Made by a program: the position numbers and the translations under genes. Positions 1 through 7,735 of a DNA stretch of 64,000 nt are shown one piece after another; the stretch's first letter is position 1, and every line of letters begins with the position of its first letter. The stretch comes from Cesiribacter sp. SM1 (GTDB lineage: Bacteria; Bacteroidota; Bacteroidia; Cytophagales; Cyclobacteriaceae), in contig NZ_JAHXBU010000091.1 in assembly GCF_020178975.1 (NCBI RefSeq), positions 310,001 to 374,000 on the forward strand, written 5' to 3'. Below the pieces are notes generated by a model. That model had not been told where the DNA came from and ran no database searches. It saw only the letters and a program-made list of their open reading frames with translations.

Positions 1-1314
1 CTGCTGTAACCAACTGTTGTAAGCCTGCTGCTCCTCTTCCAGCACATCCAGGTAGCTTCCTTCGCCCAGCCTCTCCAGCTGTGCGAGGTACTGCATGAGA
101 TAGTTCATCTGCGATTCCATGATGTGTACCACAGAGTTATGGCCCAGCCCCGTATTAGGTCCCAAAAAGTAAGCAAAATTAGGATAACCCGCGATGGTGG
201 TGCCCAGGTAAGCTTCGGCACCCGTATCACTCCATTCCTGCACCAGCTCGCGGCCATCGAGGCCAATTATTTTTGTATATAAATTGATGTCTGCAGCAAC
301 AAAGCCGGTACAAAAAATAACGGCATCCAGTTGGTGCTCTTTCCCGTCTGCCGTTACAATACCCCTTTCGGTAAAGCACTCTATGCTTTCGATTACCAGG
401 TTTACGTTTTCACGATTAAAGGTTGGATAGTAATCGTCGGAGCGAAGGATTCTCTTACAACCAATGGTATAATCGGGGGTTAGCTTTCTGCGTATGCGGG
501 GGTCCTTTACCTCTTTTTGCAGTTTTAACAGCGAGATACGCTCCAGGAGCTTATTCATGTTTTTATTCCCAACAAACCCCAGCCCAAACAGCTCATTTAA
601 CCAGAAAATAGCATTCCTTTTTATTTGCAGCAAGAAGGGAAAATGCCTGTATAGTTGCCTGCCGAAAGCGCCGATTTTATAGTCAAACCTGTGGGTAACC
701 CAGGCGGGCGTTCGCTGCAGTACCGTAAGCGCTGCAACCTGGGGCGCTATGCTGGGCACTATCTGAATGGCGCTGGCCCCTGTGCCAATTACGGCTACTC
801 TTTTTCCTTTCAGGCTGTACCCTGTATCCCATTGGGCAGAGTGGAAACATTTCCCCTGAAAATGCCCGAGCCCTGAAAAATTTGGAATATGGGGGCGATT
901 CAGGGGTCCGGGCCCCATCAGCAGCAAAGCAACAGTTGTGGTATTGCCCTGCCTGTCGGTTACCGCCCAGCATGCCTGAGCTTCCATAAACCTGGCCTCC
1001 ACAATATCTGAGTTGTAGCGAATGTGCTTCTTCAGCCCGTTGCGGAGGGCAACATCTTTCAGGTAAGCCAGAATTTCAGGCTGCCGCCCATACTGCCTGC
1101 TCCAGTTGGGGTTTGGTTCATCAGCAAAACTATAAAGCGGTGAGGCAATATCGCAGGCGCAGCCCGGGTATACATTATCGCGCCAGGTGCCGCCCAACTC
1201 AGCTGCTCTTTCAAAAACAACAAAGGAGTCTCTGCCGCTTTTTTTTAACTGCAATGCTGCAACAAGTCCTGCAAAGCCTGCTCCTACTATGCCAACGCTA
1301 TAATCTGCTTTCAT
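1..1314 (-). CDS. Flavin-containing monooxygenase, Baeyer-Villiger type (3' end outside window)
   Basis: The reading frame is open from an ATG at 1314 to the window edge, 438 codons, so the C-terminus is missing. The N-terminus has an FAD-binding Rossmann loop GAGFAG (residues 11-16), followed by GGTWRDNVYPGCACD, the usual flavin-monooxygenase stretch. The segment FQGKCFHSAQWD (152-163) fits the type I Baeyer-Villiger fingerprint FxGxxxHxxxW(P/D). A second dinucleotide-binding loop, VIGTGASA, follows for NADPH. Such enzymes insert oxygen next to a ketone or hydroxylate a substrate in the cytoplasm; the substrate cannot be deduced. It has no co-directional neighbour in the window and is divergent from the serine hydrolase gene. 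Family assignment is firm, reaction type probable. Confidence 0.85.
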   Translation of the reverse strand, partial: MKADYSVGIVGAGFAGLVAALQLKKSGRDSFVVFERAAELGGTWRDNVYPGCACDIASPLYSFADEPNPNWSRQYGRQPEILAYLKDVALRNGLKKHIRYNSDIVEARFMEAQACWAVTDRQGNTTTVALLLMGPGPLNRPHIPNFSGLGHFQGKCFHSAQWDTGYSLKGKRVAVIGTGASAIQIVPSIAPQVAALTVLQRTPAWVTHRFDYKIGAFGRQLYRHFPFLLQIKRNAIFWLNELFGLGFVGNKNMNKLLERISLLKLQKEVKDPRIRRKLTPDYTIGCKRILRSDDYYPTFNRENVNLVIESIECFTERGIVTADGKEHQLDAVIFCTGFVAADINLYTKIIGLDGRELVQEWSDTGAEAYLGTTIAGYPNFAYFLGPNTGLGHNSVVHIMESQMNYLMQYLAQLERLGEGSYLDVLEEEQQAYNSWLQQ

Positions 1315-1659
1315 TTCAATCTGGTACTGGCACCCATGCATCAACTTTAACCATCATGGATAGGCAATGATGATCAACTAAACTGTATATGAATAACTTC
1401 TGACACCTGAAATGTTATAAAAGCCCTGCTCTTTCACCCAGCATAAAAAACAGATGCTGCAATACAATCCCTGAACTGTAAGCACAGCATACCATAGGCC
1501 TGCTGTGCAGCTCTTACCCAAGGATATTCCTGACATGGCAGCGATTAACTTAATAAATATCCTATTTTTCAGAAAGTAGGTTTTTTAACAGATTTAAGCT
1601 AAAATACTGAAGATGATCGTTTAACTTTAAAGCCTGTTTTCAGACTTGTATTTTCAACA
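1315..1659. other. Divergent intergenic region, no gene
   Basis: This stretch lies between the monooxygenase and serine hydrolase starts and must hold both promoters, but no convincing -7/-33 pair is visible. The only structure seen is an 8-bp inverted repeat, GCACAGCA at 1482-1489 with TGCTGTGC at 1501-1508, which could be an operator or a chance hairpin. Confidence 0.4.
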
Positions 1660-2901
1660 ATGACCCTTCTTCAAAGAATACAAAATATATTACTAAACGG
1701 CATCACTGTATCTGTTATAGGTTTATCCCTGATCTCATGTCAGGACGAAAAAAAAGAAAAGCTGGTGAGCAGCGTAATACCTCAGGAGCAGGAGATCAGG
1801 GAGCAGGTGTTTATACCGGCTCATTATACCGAGGCCAGTGCCCGCCTGCTGGGTAGCCAGCTCGATTCAGTTTTTACGCAATTACATAAAAAAAAGGGCT
1901 TCAACGGCACGGTGCTGGTTACCAAATACGACCAGGTTGTGTACAAAGGTGCTTTCGGCTATTCAGATTTTCGCAGTAAAGACACCCTAAATACGGAAAC
2001 AGCTTTTCAGCTGGCTTCGGTGTCCAAACAATTCACGGCGATGGCCATCATGATGCTGAAAGAGCAGGGCAAGCTGGGCTACGATGACACTCTGCAGCAG
2101 TATATTCCCAACTTTCCCTACCAAGGTATTACCATCAGGCAGTTGCTCACCCACCGCTCCGGCCTTTCTAACTATACCTATTTCAGCGACAAACTATGGT
2201 CAGACCGCAAGCAGCCCATGGCCAATGAAGACGTGCTGAAGCTGATGGAGACGCACCAGCCGGAAGTTTACCACCAGCCCAACACCCACTTCGATTACAG
2301 CAATACAGGATATGCACTGCTGGCCTCTGTAGTGGAAAAAGCTTCCGGGATGCCCTTTGCTGCCTTTATGCAAAAAAACATATTTGAGCCACTGCAGATG
2401 ACGCACACCTTCACCTACAACGACTCTATTGCACAAAGGGAAAATGTTGCTACCGGCCACACCGGCGGCAAAAGAAAAAGAACCCCGGATTATTTAGATA
2501 CTGTACTGGGCGATAAAGGCATGTATTCTACAGTAGAAGACCTTTACAAATGGGACCAGGCACTCTATACCGAAAAGCTGGTGAAAAAAGAAACCCTGGA
2601 AGAGGCTTTTACGGGATCACGCGTAAGGAAGAAGCTAAAGGAAGATTATGGCTTTGGCTGGCGCATTAAAGCTGTAGACAGCGGCGATACCGTGGTATAC
2701 CATGCCGGCCTGTGGCACGGCTACACCACCTACCTGCTGCGCAATCCAAAAGATCACAGCGCCCTTATTGTACTCAGCAATGTGCCCAATGGCAGCCTGA
2801 AGTATTTAAAGGAACTGCAGCATTTTCTGTACCCGGCCCAGCCCGTAATGACTGCCGAAAACAAAAACAAAGAGATCAAAGCAGCCAGGGCCCGCCTGTA
2901 G
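1660..2901 (+). CDS. Lipoprotein serine hydrolase of the class C beta-lactamase / PBP4* family
   Basis: 413 residues. A signal peptide ends in the lipobox LISC with lipidation Cys27, so the protein is predicted to be membrane-anchored outside the cytoplasm. The three penicillin-recognising motifs are present: S120-V-S-K123 (SxxK nucleophile and base), Y213-S-N215 (YxN) and H348-A-G350, the HxG variant of the KTG box. This family contains D-Ala-D-Ala peptidases, esterases and peptidases acting on peptidoglycan or small esters; true beta-lactamase activity is not implied. It is transcribed alone, away from the monooxygenase and towards the TolC gene, with a strong hairpin just downstream. The start is supported by the signal peptide. 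Fold certain, substrate unknown. Confidence 0.88.
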   Translation: MTLLQRIQNILLNGITVSVIGLSLISCQDEKKEKLVSSVIPQEQEIREQVFIPAHYTEASARLLGSQLDSVFTQLHKKKGFNGTVLVTKYDQVVYKGAFGYSDFRSKDTLNTETAFQLASVSKQFTAMAIMMLKEQGKLGYDDTLQQYIPNFPYQGITIRQLLTHRSGLSNYTYFSDKLWSDRKQPMANEDVLKLMETHQPEVYHQPNTHFDYSNTGYALLASVVEKASGMPFAAFMQKNIFEPLQMTHTFTYNDSIAQRENVATGHTGGKRKRTPDYLDTVLGDKGMYSTVEDLYKWDQALYTEKLVKKETLEEAFTGSRVRKKLKEDYGFGWRIKAVDSGDTVVYHAGLWHGYTTYLLRNPKDHSALIVLSNVPNGSLKYLKELQHFLYPAQPVMTAENKNKEIKAARARL

Positions 2902-2923
2902 TAACTTGCCATAAGTTTGTTAG

Positions 2924-2967
2924 AACAGAAGGCCTGCCCTGTATCTCTACAGAACAGGCCTTCTGTT
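2924..2967 (+). terminator. Hairpin between convergent genes, probable terminator
   Basis: A perfect 13-bp stem (2924-2936 with 2955-2967, arm AACAGAAGGCCTG) with an 18-nt loop lies 22 bp after the serine hydrolase stop and about 80 bp beyond the end of the TolC gene. No strong U-run follows on either strand, so termination is likely but not certain. Confidence 0.55.
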
Positions 2968-3048
2968 ATTCGCCTTTTAACAGCCTGGCAGGGTTAACGC
3001 GAGCTAATTTAATGATGTGGTAGCAGACAAATTTTCCATCAATCAAAA

Positions 3049-4377
3049 TCATCTCCCCCTGTAAAACTCAAGGATTTTCATGCGCAGGAGGTAATCGTAT
3101 TTTGCTGTAATGAGGCTGATGCCTGACCTGTCGAGGTTGTTCTTGGCAATCAGGTAATCTACCGGGGTGCCTACCCCTGAATTAAAGCGGATCTCTGCTG
3201 CCCTGAAGGCTTCCTGGAAGGCTGCCACCTGCTCCTGCAGAATCTGGTAGCGCTCCCGTGCATTGCTCATGTTCAGGTGCGCCTGCTCAATATCGAGCCT
3301 AAGCTGGGTCCTGGTGGTTTCTTCTGCCAGATCGGCATCCTGGAGGTCCAGCTTAGCCAGCTTTAACCTGTAGTGGGTGTTTAAACCGTTAAGAATCGGA
3401 ATCCGCAAGGTAAGGCCAACATTGGTGAAGAGGTTGTTCCGCAGCTGTGCATCGTAATAGATCCGCTCGCCATTGATGGTGGCCGCACTGGAGTAATTGC
3501 TGTTGAGGTTGCCATTCAGGAGCAGGGTAGGGTAAAACAATCCACGGCTGGCCCTTATGCCGGCTGCAGCGCTTTGGGTACGCAGATTAGCCGCTTTTAC
3601 CAGCGCAAGCTGGTCTATGGCCATGGTATAGGTCTCCTGCGGGTTGCCCACCTCATCTTCCAGCACCAGTTCTTCCAGGGGCAGGCGCTCCAGCTCAACA
3701 GCACCGTTGTAAGGTACATTCATCAGCTGCGCCAGGGCGAGCTTTGCACTCTGCAGCATATTCCTGTTGTTGGCCAGTGCAAGCTCCTCCAGCTTTAGCT
3801 GCCCGGTTAACTCGGCAATCTCCGGCGGATTGATAGCTCCTTTTTCATGCAACACCTGCAGCCTTTCCAGCTGCTGCTCTGTTACGGCAACCTGCCTGGT
3901 GGCTACCGCTACCTGGTCTTCGTTACTAAGCACCTGCAGGTAGGCCAGCATAATGCTTAGGCTAAGGTTATCGCGCGCCTGCTGCAGCTCCAGCTCGGCG
4001 GCACTGTGTGCATAATTCGTTTGCCTGATGGTGTTTTGCTGTACCAGTCCGCTAAAGAGTACCAGGCTGGCCCCTGCAGCGTAAGTGGCATATTTAACCT
4101 CCTGGTTCACATAGGCATTGGTGAAAGGATCGATGCTTCTGCCCTGGTTAAGGCCATGGTTCACGCTGGCGTTCACTTCGGGCAGCAGGTTTGCTTTTGC
4201 CTGCGAGTAATTTACCCGCGCTGCCTCTGCCCTAACGCTGCTCTGCCTCACCCCGATGTTATTCCGAAGGCCTGTTTCTATTGCCTCCTGCAGGGATAGG
4301 CTGTTGCCGGCAGTTTGTGCCAGCAGTATGCCATGGGTGGATAACAGCAGTAGTAATAAATTCAGGATACGGTTCAT
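3049..4377 (-). CDS. TolC-family outer-membrane efflux protein
   Basis: 442 residues. It begins with a signal peptide (LLLLLLSTHGILLAQ, cleavage near residue 21), followed by two outer-membrane-efflux repeats rich in heptad-like Ala/Leu/Gln helices (roughly 25-230 and 240-440). The composition and length fit the TolC/OprM class, whose trimers form the exit duct of tripartite pumps. The ATG overlaps the stop of the ABC ATPase gene by 4 bp (ATGA), so it is translationally coupled as the last gene of the unit P1-ATPase-TolC. It is the only TolC-type gene in the window, which suggests that it serves the whole permease array. Identity firm; partner choice inferred. Confidence 0.92.
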   Translation of the reverse strand: MNRILNLLLLLLSTHGILLAQTAGNSLSLQEAIETGLRNNIGVRQSSVRAEAARVNYSQAKANLLPEVNASVNHGLNQGRSIDPFTNAYVNQEVKYATYAAGASLVLFSGLVQQNTIRQTNYAHSAAELELQQARDNLSLSIMLAYLQVLSNEDQVAVATRQVAVTEQQLERLQVLHEKGAINPPEIAELTGQLKLEELALANNRNMLQSAKLALAQLMNVPYNGAVELERLPLEELVLEDEVGNPQETYTMAIDQLALVKAANLRTQSAAAGIRASRGLFYPTLLLNGNLNSNYSSAATINGERIYYDAQLRNNLFTNVGLTLRIPILNGLNTHYRLKLAKLDLQDADLAEETTRTQLRLDIEQAHLNMSNARERYQILQEQVAAFQEAFRAAEIRFNSGVGTPVDYLIAKNNLDRSGISLITAKYDYLLRMKILEFYRGR

Positions 4378-5054
4378 AGCGGCACGTGTTGATGTTGTAT
4401 CTGGCCATCGAGCAGGTGAATGGTGCGGTGGCCGTAGGCTGCATTTTTTTCTGAATGGGTCGCCTGCAGAATGGTAACGCCATCTTCCCTGTTCAGCTGC
4501 TGGAATAGCTGCATAATCTCATCGCCCTGGGCAGAGTTAAGGTTGCCGGTTGGTTCATCGGCCAGAATTAGCTTGGGCTTGGCTATGAGTGCCCGCACAA
4601 TGCCCACGAGCTGCTGCTGTCCGCCGGAGAGCTGGTTCGGGAACAGGTCTTTTTTGCCCACAATGCTAAAGCGGTCCAGCATATCGGCCACCATCGATCT
4701 TCTTTCAGATGATTTTACGCCCTGGTACAGCAGCGGGGCCTCGATGTTCTCGTACACCGTGAGCTCATCAATAAGGTGGTACGATTGGAATACAAAGCCA
4801 ATGTACTGCTTATAGAGCTCTTTACGCTGCCTTTCCTTCATGGCAAAAACAGACTGATCCAGGAAGAGGTATTCGCCTTCCGAAGGCTCATCCAGCATGC
4901 CGATAATGTTCAGCAGGGTAGATTTGCCGGAGCCGGAAGGCCCCATGAGAGATATAAATGCACCTTCCTCAATGTTTAGGTTGATGTCTTTCAGTACAAA
5001 GTTCCGGTTGATACCACTCTGGTACCATTTGTAAATGCCGTTTAGCTTGATCAT
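4374..5054 (-). CDS. MacB/LolD-type ABC ATPase, variant signature (ATPase 1)
   Basis: 226 residues, a single nucleotide-binding domain. Walker A GPSGSGKS is at 38-45, Q-loop Q90, signature LSGGQQQ at 142-148, Walker B LILADE at 162-167 and switch His200, so ATP hydrolysis is plausible. Two positions differ from the other ATPase of the array: the residue after the signature is Leu instead of Arg (QQQLVGIVRAL against QQQRVAVARAV), and the D-loop Asp is Asn (NLNS against NLDS). It lies 3 bp after P1 and overlaps the TolC gene, making a compact P1-ATPase-TolC unit. It should drive conformational changes in FtsX-type permeases at the inner membrane; whether it serves only P1 or others is unknown. 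Confidence 0.93.
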   Translation of the reverse strand: MIKLNGIYKWYQSGINRNFVLKDINLNIEEGAFISLMGPSGSGKSTLLNIIGMLDEPSEGEYLFLDQSVFAMKERQRKELYKQYIGFVFQSYHLIDELTVYENIEAPLLYQGVKSSERRSMVADMLDRFSIVGKKDLFPNQLSGGQQQLVGIVRALIAKPKLILADEPTGNLNSAQGDEIMQLFQQLNREDGVTILQATHSEKNAAYGHRTIHLLDGQIQHQHVPL

Positions 5055-5057
5055 AAT

Positions 5058-7445
5058 TTATTCAGTTCTAAGGTTTTTAACAGGATTGTTGAGGGCTGTT
5101 TTAAGCGCCTGCAGGCAAATGGTCACTACTGCTATCAGCAGGGTAAGTAAACTGGCCGCTATAAAAACCCACCACTCTACATCAATTTTATAGGTAAAGC
5201 TCTCGAGCCACCTGTGTACTGCAAAGAGGGCTAGTGGTGTGGCTATAAAAATGGCTATTATCACCAACTTTATAAAGTCTTTCGATACCAAAGTAAGAAT
5301 GTCGGCAACGGTGGCGCCCAGTACTTTGCGTATGCCAATTTCCTTGGTGCGGCGTACCATGGCGTAAGCAGTAAGGGCAAACAAGCCTAAACAAGCCAGC
5401 AGAATAGCAACAGTAGAAAAGGTTGTAAACACACCGGCCATGCTTTGCTCTGCTTTGTAGAGGGCTGCATAATTCTCGTCGAGGAACTGGTACTCAAACG
5501 GACGGTGCGCTACACGCTCCTTCCAGGTTTGCGCCAGATTGTTAAGGGTGGCTGCTGTGTTTTCACTGTTTATCTTTAAAAACAGGTTTACGGTTAACCG
5601 CTTATCCATAAAAATTACCAGCGGCGCAATAGGCTCATGGAGCGGCCTGAAATGAAAATCCTTCACCACAGCGCGCACTATTCCTTCCCTGCCTTTTGCT
5701 ACTCGTTTTCCAACTGCTTCTTCCGGGGTCCAGCCAAGTGCTTTCACTGCTGCCTCGTTAAGCATATAAGTATAGCGGAGGGTATCACCCCATTTTAGCG
5801 GATCGGCCTGCTGAATGTCTCCCAGGGTATAGGGTTCACCGGCGATAATCTCCAGCCCCAGGGTGTTGACCAAATCTTCATCTACAGGCAGTGCATTTAC
5901 TGTTATTCTTTTACCATCCTCGCCAGAGGTTAATCCATCACTCCAGTCAATGTGGGTAGGTTCCTCATAGGCACCCCCTGCCGAAATAACACCGGGAACT
6001 GCCGCCAGGGCTGCTTTCAGCTGATCATACTGCTCGAGCATGGCATAATCCATGGGCAGCACCAATACCTGGTTTTTGTTATAGCCCAGCTCCTTGCTCT
6101 GCAAATAAGCCAGCTGCTGCAGAATAACAATGGTGGCAATGATCAGGAAAATAGAGATGGAAAACTGAAAAACGATGAGTGCCTGACGCAGGCCCGCAGC
6201 GCCTGTAAAGGAAAAACCAGATTTCAATATCCTGATCACCTTGCCGCTGGATAAGACAAAGGCCGGGTAAGCGCCTGCCAGAAAAGCGACCAGCACCGAT
6301 AAAACTACTAAGGCAAGCAGGGTATAGGGCGCCACCAGCACCTCCCGCTGCAGCTCTTTACCAGCCAGCTGGTTAAAGTGGGGCAGCAGCATTAAAGCAA
6401 TCAGTAAGGCCACCACCACCGCTATAAGCGAAAGTAAAAAAGCTTCGCTGATGAACTGGTAAAAAATATCCCTTTTGCCGGCACCCAATACTTTGCGCAT
6501 ACCAATCTCTGCACTGCGGCCGGCAGACTGTGCTGTACTTAAATTGGTGTAGTTTACACAGGCAATCAGCAGGATAAGAAGGGCAACTGCCGCTAAAACG
6601 TAGATGTAGGTAATATTGCTGTTAGGCTCAAAACCATCCTGCTGTGCGTGCAGATGCACTTCTGTTAAAGGCTCCAGGTGATAAGTCATGTAGTTGTTGC
6701 CCTCCAGCTTTAACTCCTCCCGGTTTACCTCTTTCATATAGTTTTCTATCTTAGCCTGCAGTGGCTCAATGCTGGCTTTATCATTCAGCAAGAGGTAAGT
6801 AACGTAATTGGCCTCACTCCATTTTTCTTCTTTAGAGGCACGTAGATTGGAAAAAGAAACAACAAAATCGAACTGGATCTGGGAGTTCTCCGGCACATCT
6901 GCTGCAATGCCTGTGATCAGAAAATCTTTCTGCCCTCCTACTTTCAAGCTTTTACCTACCGGGCTTTGGTCTCCAAAATACTTCCTGGCCATTGCCTGTG
7001 TTATTACCAGCTTATCGGGTCCATCCAGTGCAGTGGCCGGGCTGCCTTCCAGTAAGGGAAAGGAGAACACGGAAAAGAAGGTAGAGTCGGCATAAAGAAA
7101 ATTCTTTTCCTCAAACATTTTGTCCTCTAGGGCCAGCACACGCGGGTATTTCAGCAGGCGCACATAAGCTTCTGTTTCCGGAAAACGCCTGCTAAACTCC
7201 GGCCCCACCCGGGTGCCAGTCATGGCGGTTTTGGTTTCTGCATCCCCAAAATTATACTCCCAGGTAACCCGCACAATACGGTCGCCTTTATCGTGCATGC
7301 GGTCGTAGCTAAGCTCATGCCAGATATAGATGCCAATCAGCAGACAGCCCGTAATGCCTGTAGCAAGTCCCAGCAAATTGATGAGCGTATACAACTTGTT
7401 TTTTTGCAGGTGGCGCAGGGCTATTTTAAAGTAGTTGCGTAACAT
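5058..7445 (-). CDS. FtsX/MacB-type permease P1
   Basis: 795 residues, built like all permeases of this array as two fused MacB halves: TM1 (about 20-42), a large periplasmic domain (about 45-280), TM2-TM4 (about 280-400), TM5 (about 423-445), a second periplasmic domain (about 450-665), and TM6-TM8 (about 671-697, 726-743, 758-780). The cytoplasmic motif after TM2 is AEIGMRKVLGA (from 312) and after TM6 KEIGIRKVLGA (702-711 for the E to A part). The second periplasmic domain contains the family segment VVKDFHF. One chain therefore corresponds to a complete pair of permease subunits needing two ATPase copies. P1 is the only permease in an operon with both an ATPase and TolC, and it has its own sigma-54 promoter. 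Substrate unknown. Confidence 0.93.
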   Translation of the reverse strand: MLRNYFKIALRHLQKNKLYTLINLLGLATGITGCLLIGIYIWHELSYDRMHDKGDRIVRVTWEYNFGDAETKTAMTGTRVGPEFSRRFPETEAYVRLLKYPRVLALEDKMFEEKNFLYADSTFFSVFSFPLLEGSPATALDGPDKLVITQAMARKYFGDQSPVGKSLKVGGQKDFLITGIAADVPENSQIQFDFVVSFSNLRASKEEKWSEANYVTYLLLNDKASIEPLQAKIENYMKEVNREELKLEGNNYMTYHLEPLTEVHLHAQQDGFEPNSNITYIYVLAAVALLILLIACVNYTNLSTAQSAGRSAEIGMRKVLGAGKRDIFYQFISEAFLLSLIAVVVALLIALMLLPHFNQLAGKELQREVLVAPYTLLALVVLSVLVAFLAGAYPAFVLSSGKVIRILKSGFSFTGAAGLRQALIVFQFSISIFLIIATIVILQQLAYLQSKELGYNKNQVLVLPMDYAMLEQYDQLKAALAAVPGVISAGGAYEEPTHIDWSDGLTSGEDGKRITVNALPVDEDLVNTLGLEIIAGEPYTLGDIQQADPLKWGDTLRYTYMLNEAAVKALGWTPEEAVGKRVAKGREGIVRAVVKDFHFRPLHEPIAPLVIFMDKRLTVNLFLKINSENTAATLNNLAQTWKERVAHRPFEYQFLDENYAALYKAEQSMAGVFTTFSTVAILLACLGLFALTAYAMVRRTKEIGIRKVLGATVADILTLVSKDFIKLVIIAIFIATPLALFAVHRWLESFTYKIDVEWWVFIAASLLTLLIAVVTICLQALKTALNNPVKNLRTE

Positions 7446-7577
7446 AGGTGTAGGCGGCTTGGGTAATGAAGCTATAAAAAATATCCTGTTTTGGGTAGAA
7501 AAAGCTTAGCAGACCGAGGCTTACTTAAGCGATTTTCCCGCAGCATTGCCATTTAGGTTCGCTGCCATTCAACTAAG

Positions 7578-7593
7578 TGCAGAGGGCGTGCCA
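7578..7593 (-). promoter_or_regulatory. Sigma-54 promoter of P1-ATPase-TolC (promoter A)
   Basis: The minus strand reads TGGCACGCCCTCTGCA, against the consensus TGGCACG-N4-TTGCW with one mismatch. The predicted start site is near 7567, giving a leader of about 120 nt. Its first base is 53 bp from regulator site A. Confidence 0.85.
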
Positions 7594-7645
7594 CTTTACA
7601 ATATCACTGATTTACAAGCAATTAACTAATGCACAATTTAACACA

Positions 7646-7685
7646 GCGTTCGATAACGCACAGCAGGTGTACGAAAATGATACAC
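7646..7685 (-). promoter_or_regulatory. Regulator site A (40-bp repeat)
   Basis: This is one of five related 40-bp sites. It contains GCGTTCGAT, the dyad CGCACA (7657-7662) N5 TGTACG (7668-7673), and the end box GATACAC. It is centred about 99 bp upstream of the predicted start site, a normal enhancer position for an NtrC-class activator. The likely ligand is the response regulator at 44307. Confidence 0.8.
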
Positions 7686-7708
7686 CCCTGCTTGCGGGCA
7701 GGGGTGTA
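7681..7708 (-). terminator. Hairpin after P2, possible terminator overlapping site A
   Basis: A perfect 11-bp stem TACACCCCTGC / GCAGGGGTGTA with a 6-nt loop lies 28 bp beyond the P2 stop. Its left arm includes the GATACAC end of site A, so protein binding and hairpin formation share bases. There is only a weak U-rich tract. Confidence 0.45.
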
Positions 7709-7735
7709 GCTGATACTAATATGTGGAGGCTCCTT

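Noticed and set aside
3574-4299. Plus-strand frames of 74-97 codons opposite the TolC gene
   Set aside because: They mirror the coding sequence of a clear gene; the same happens opposite each permease, and none has recognisable motifs.
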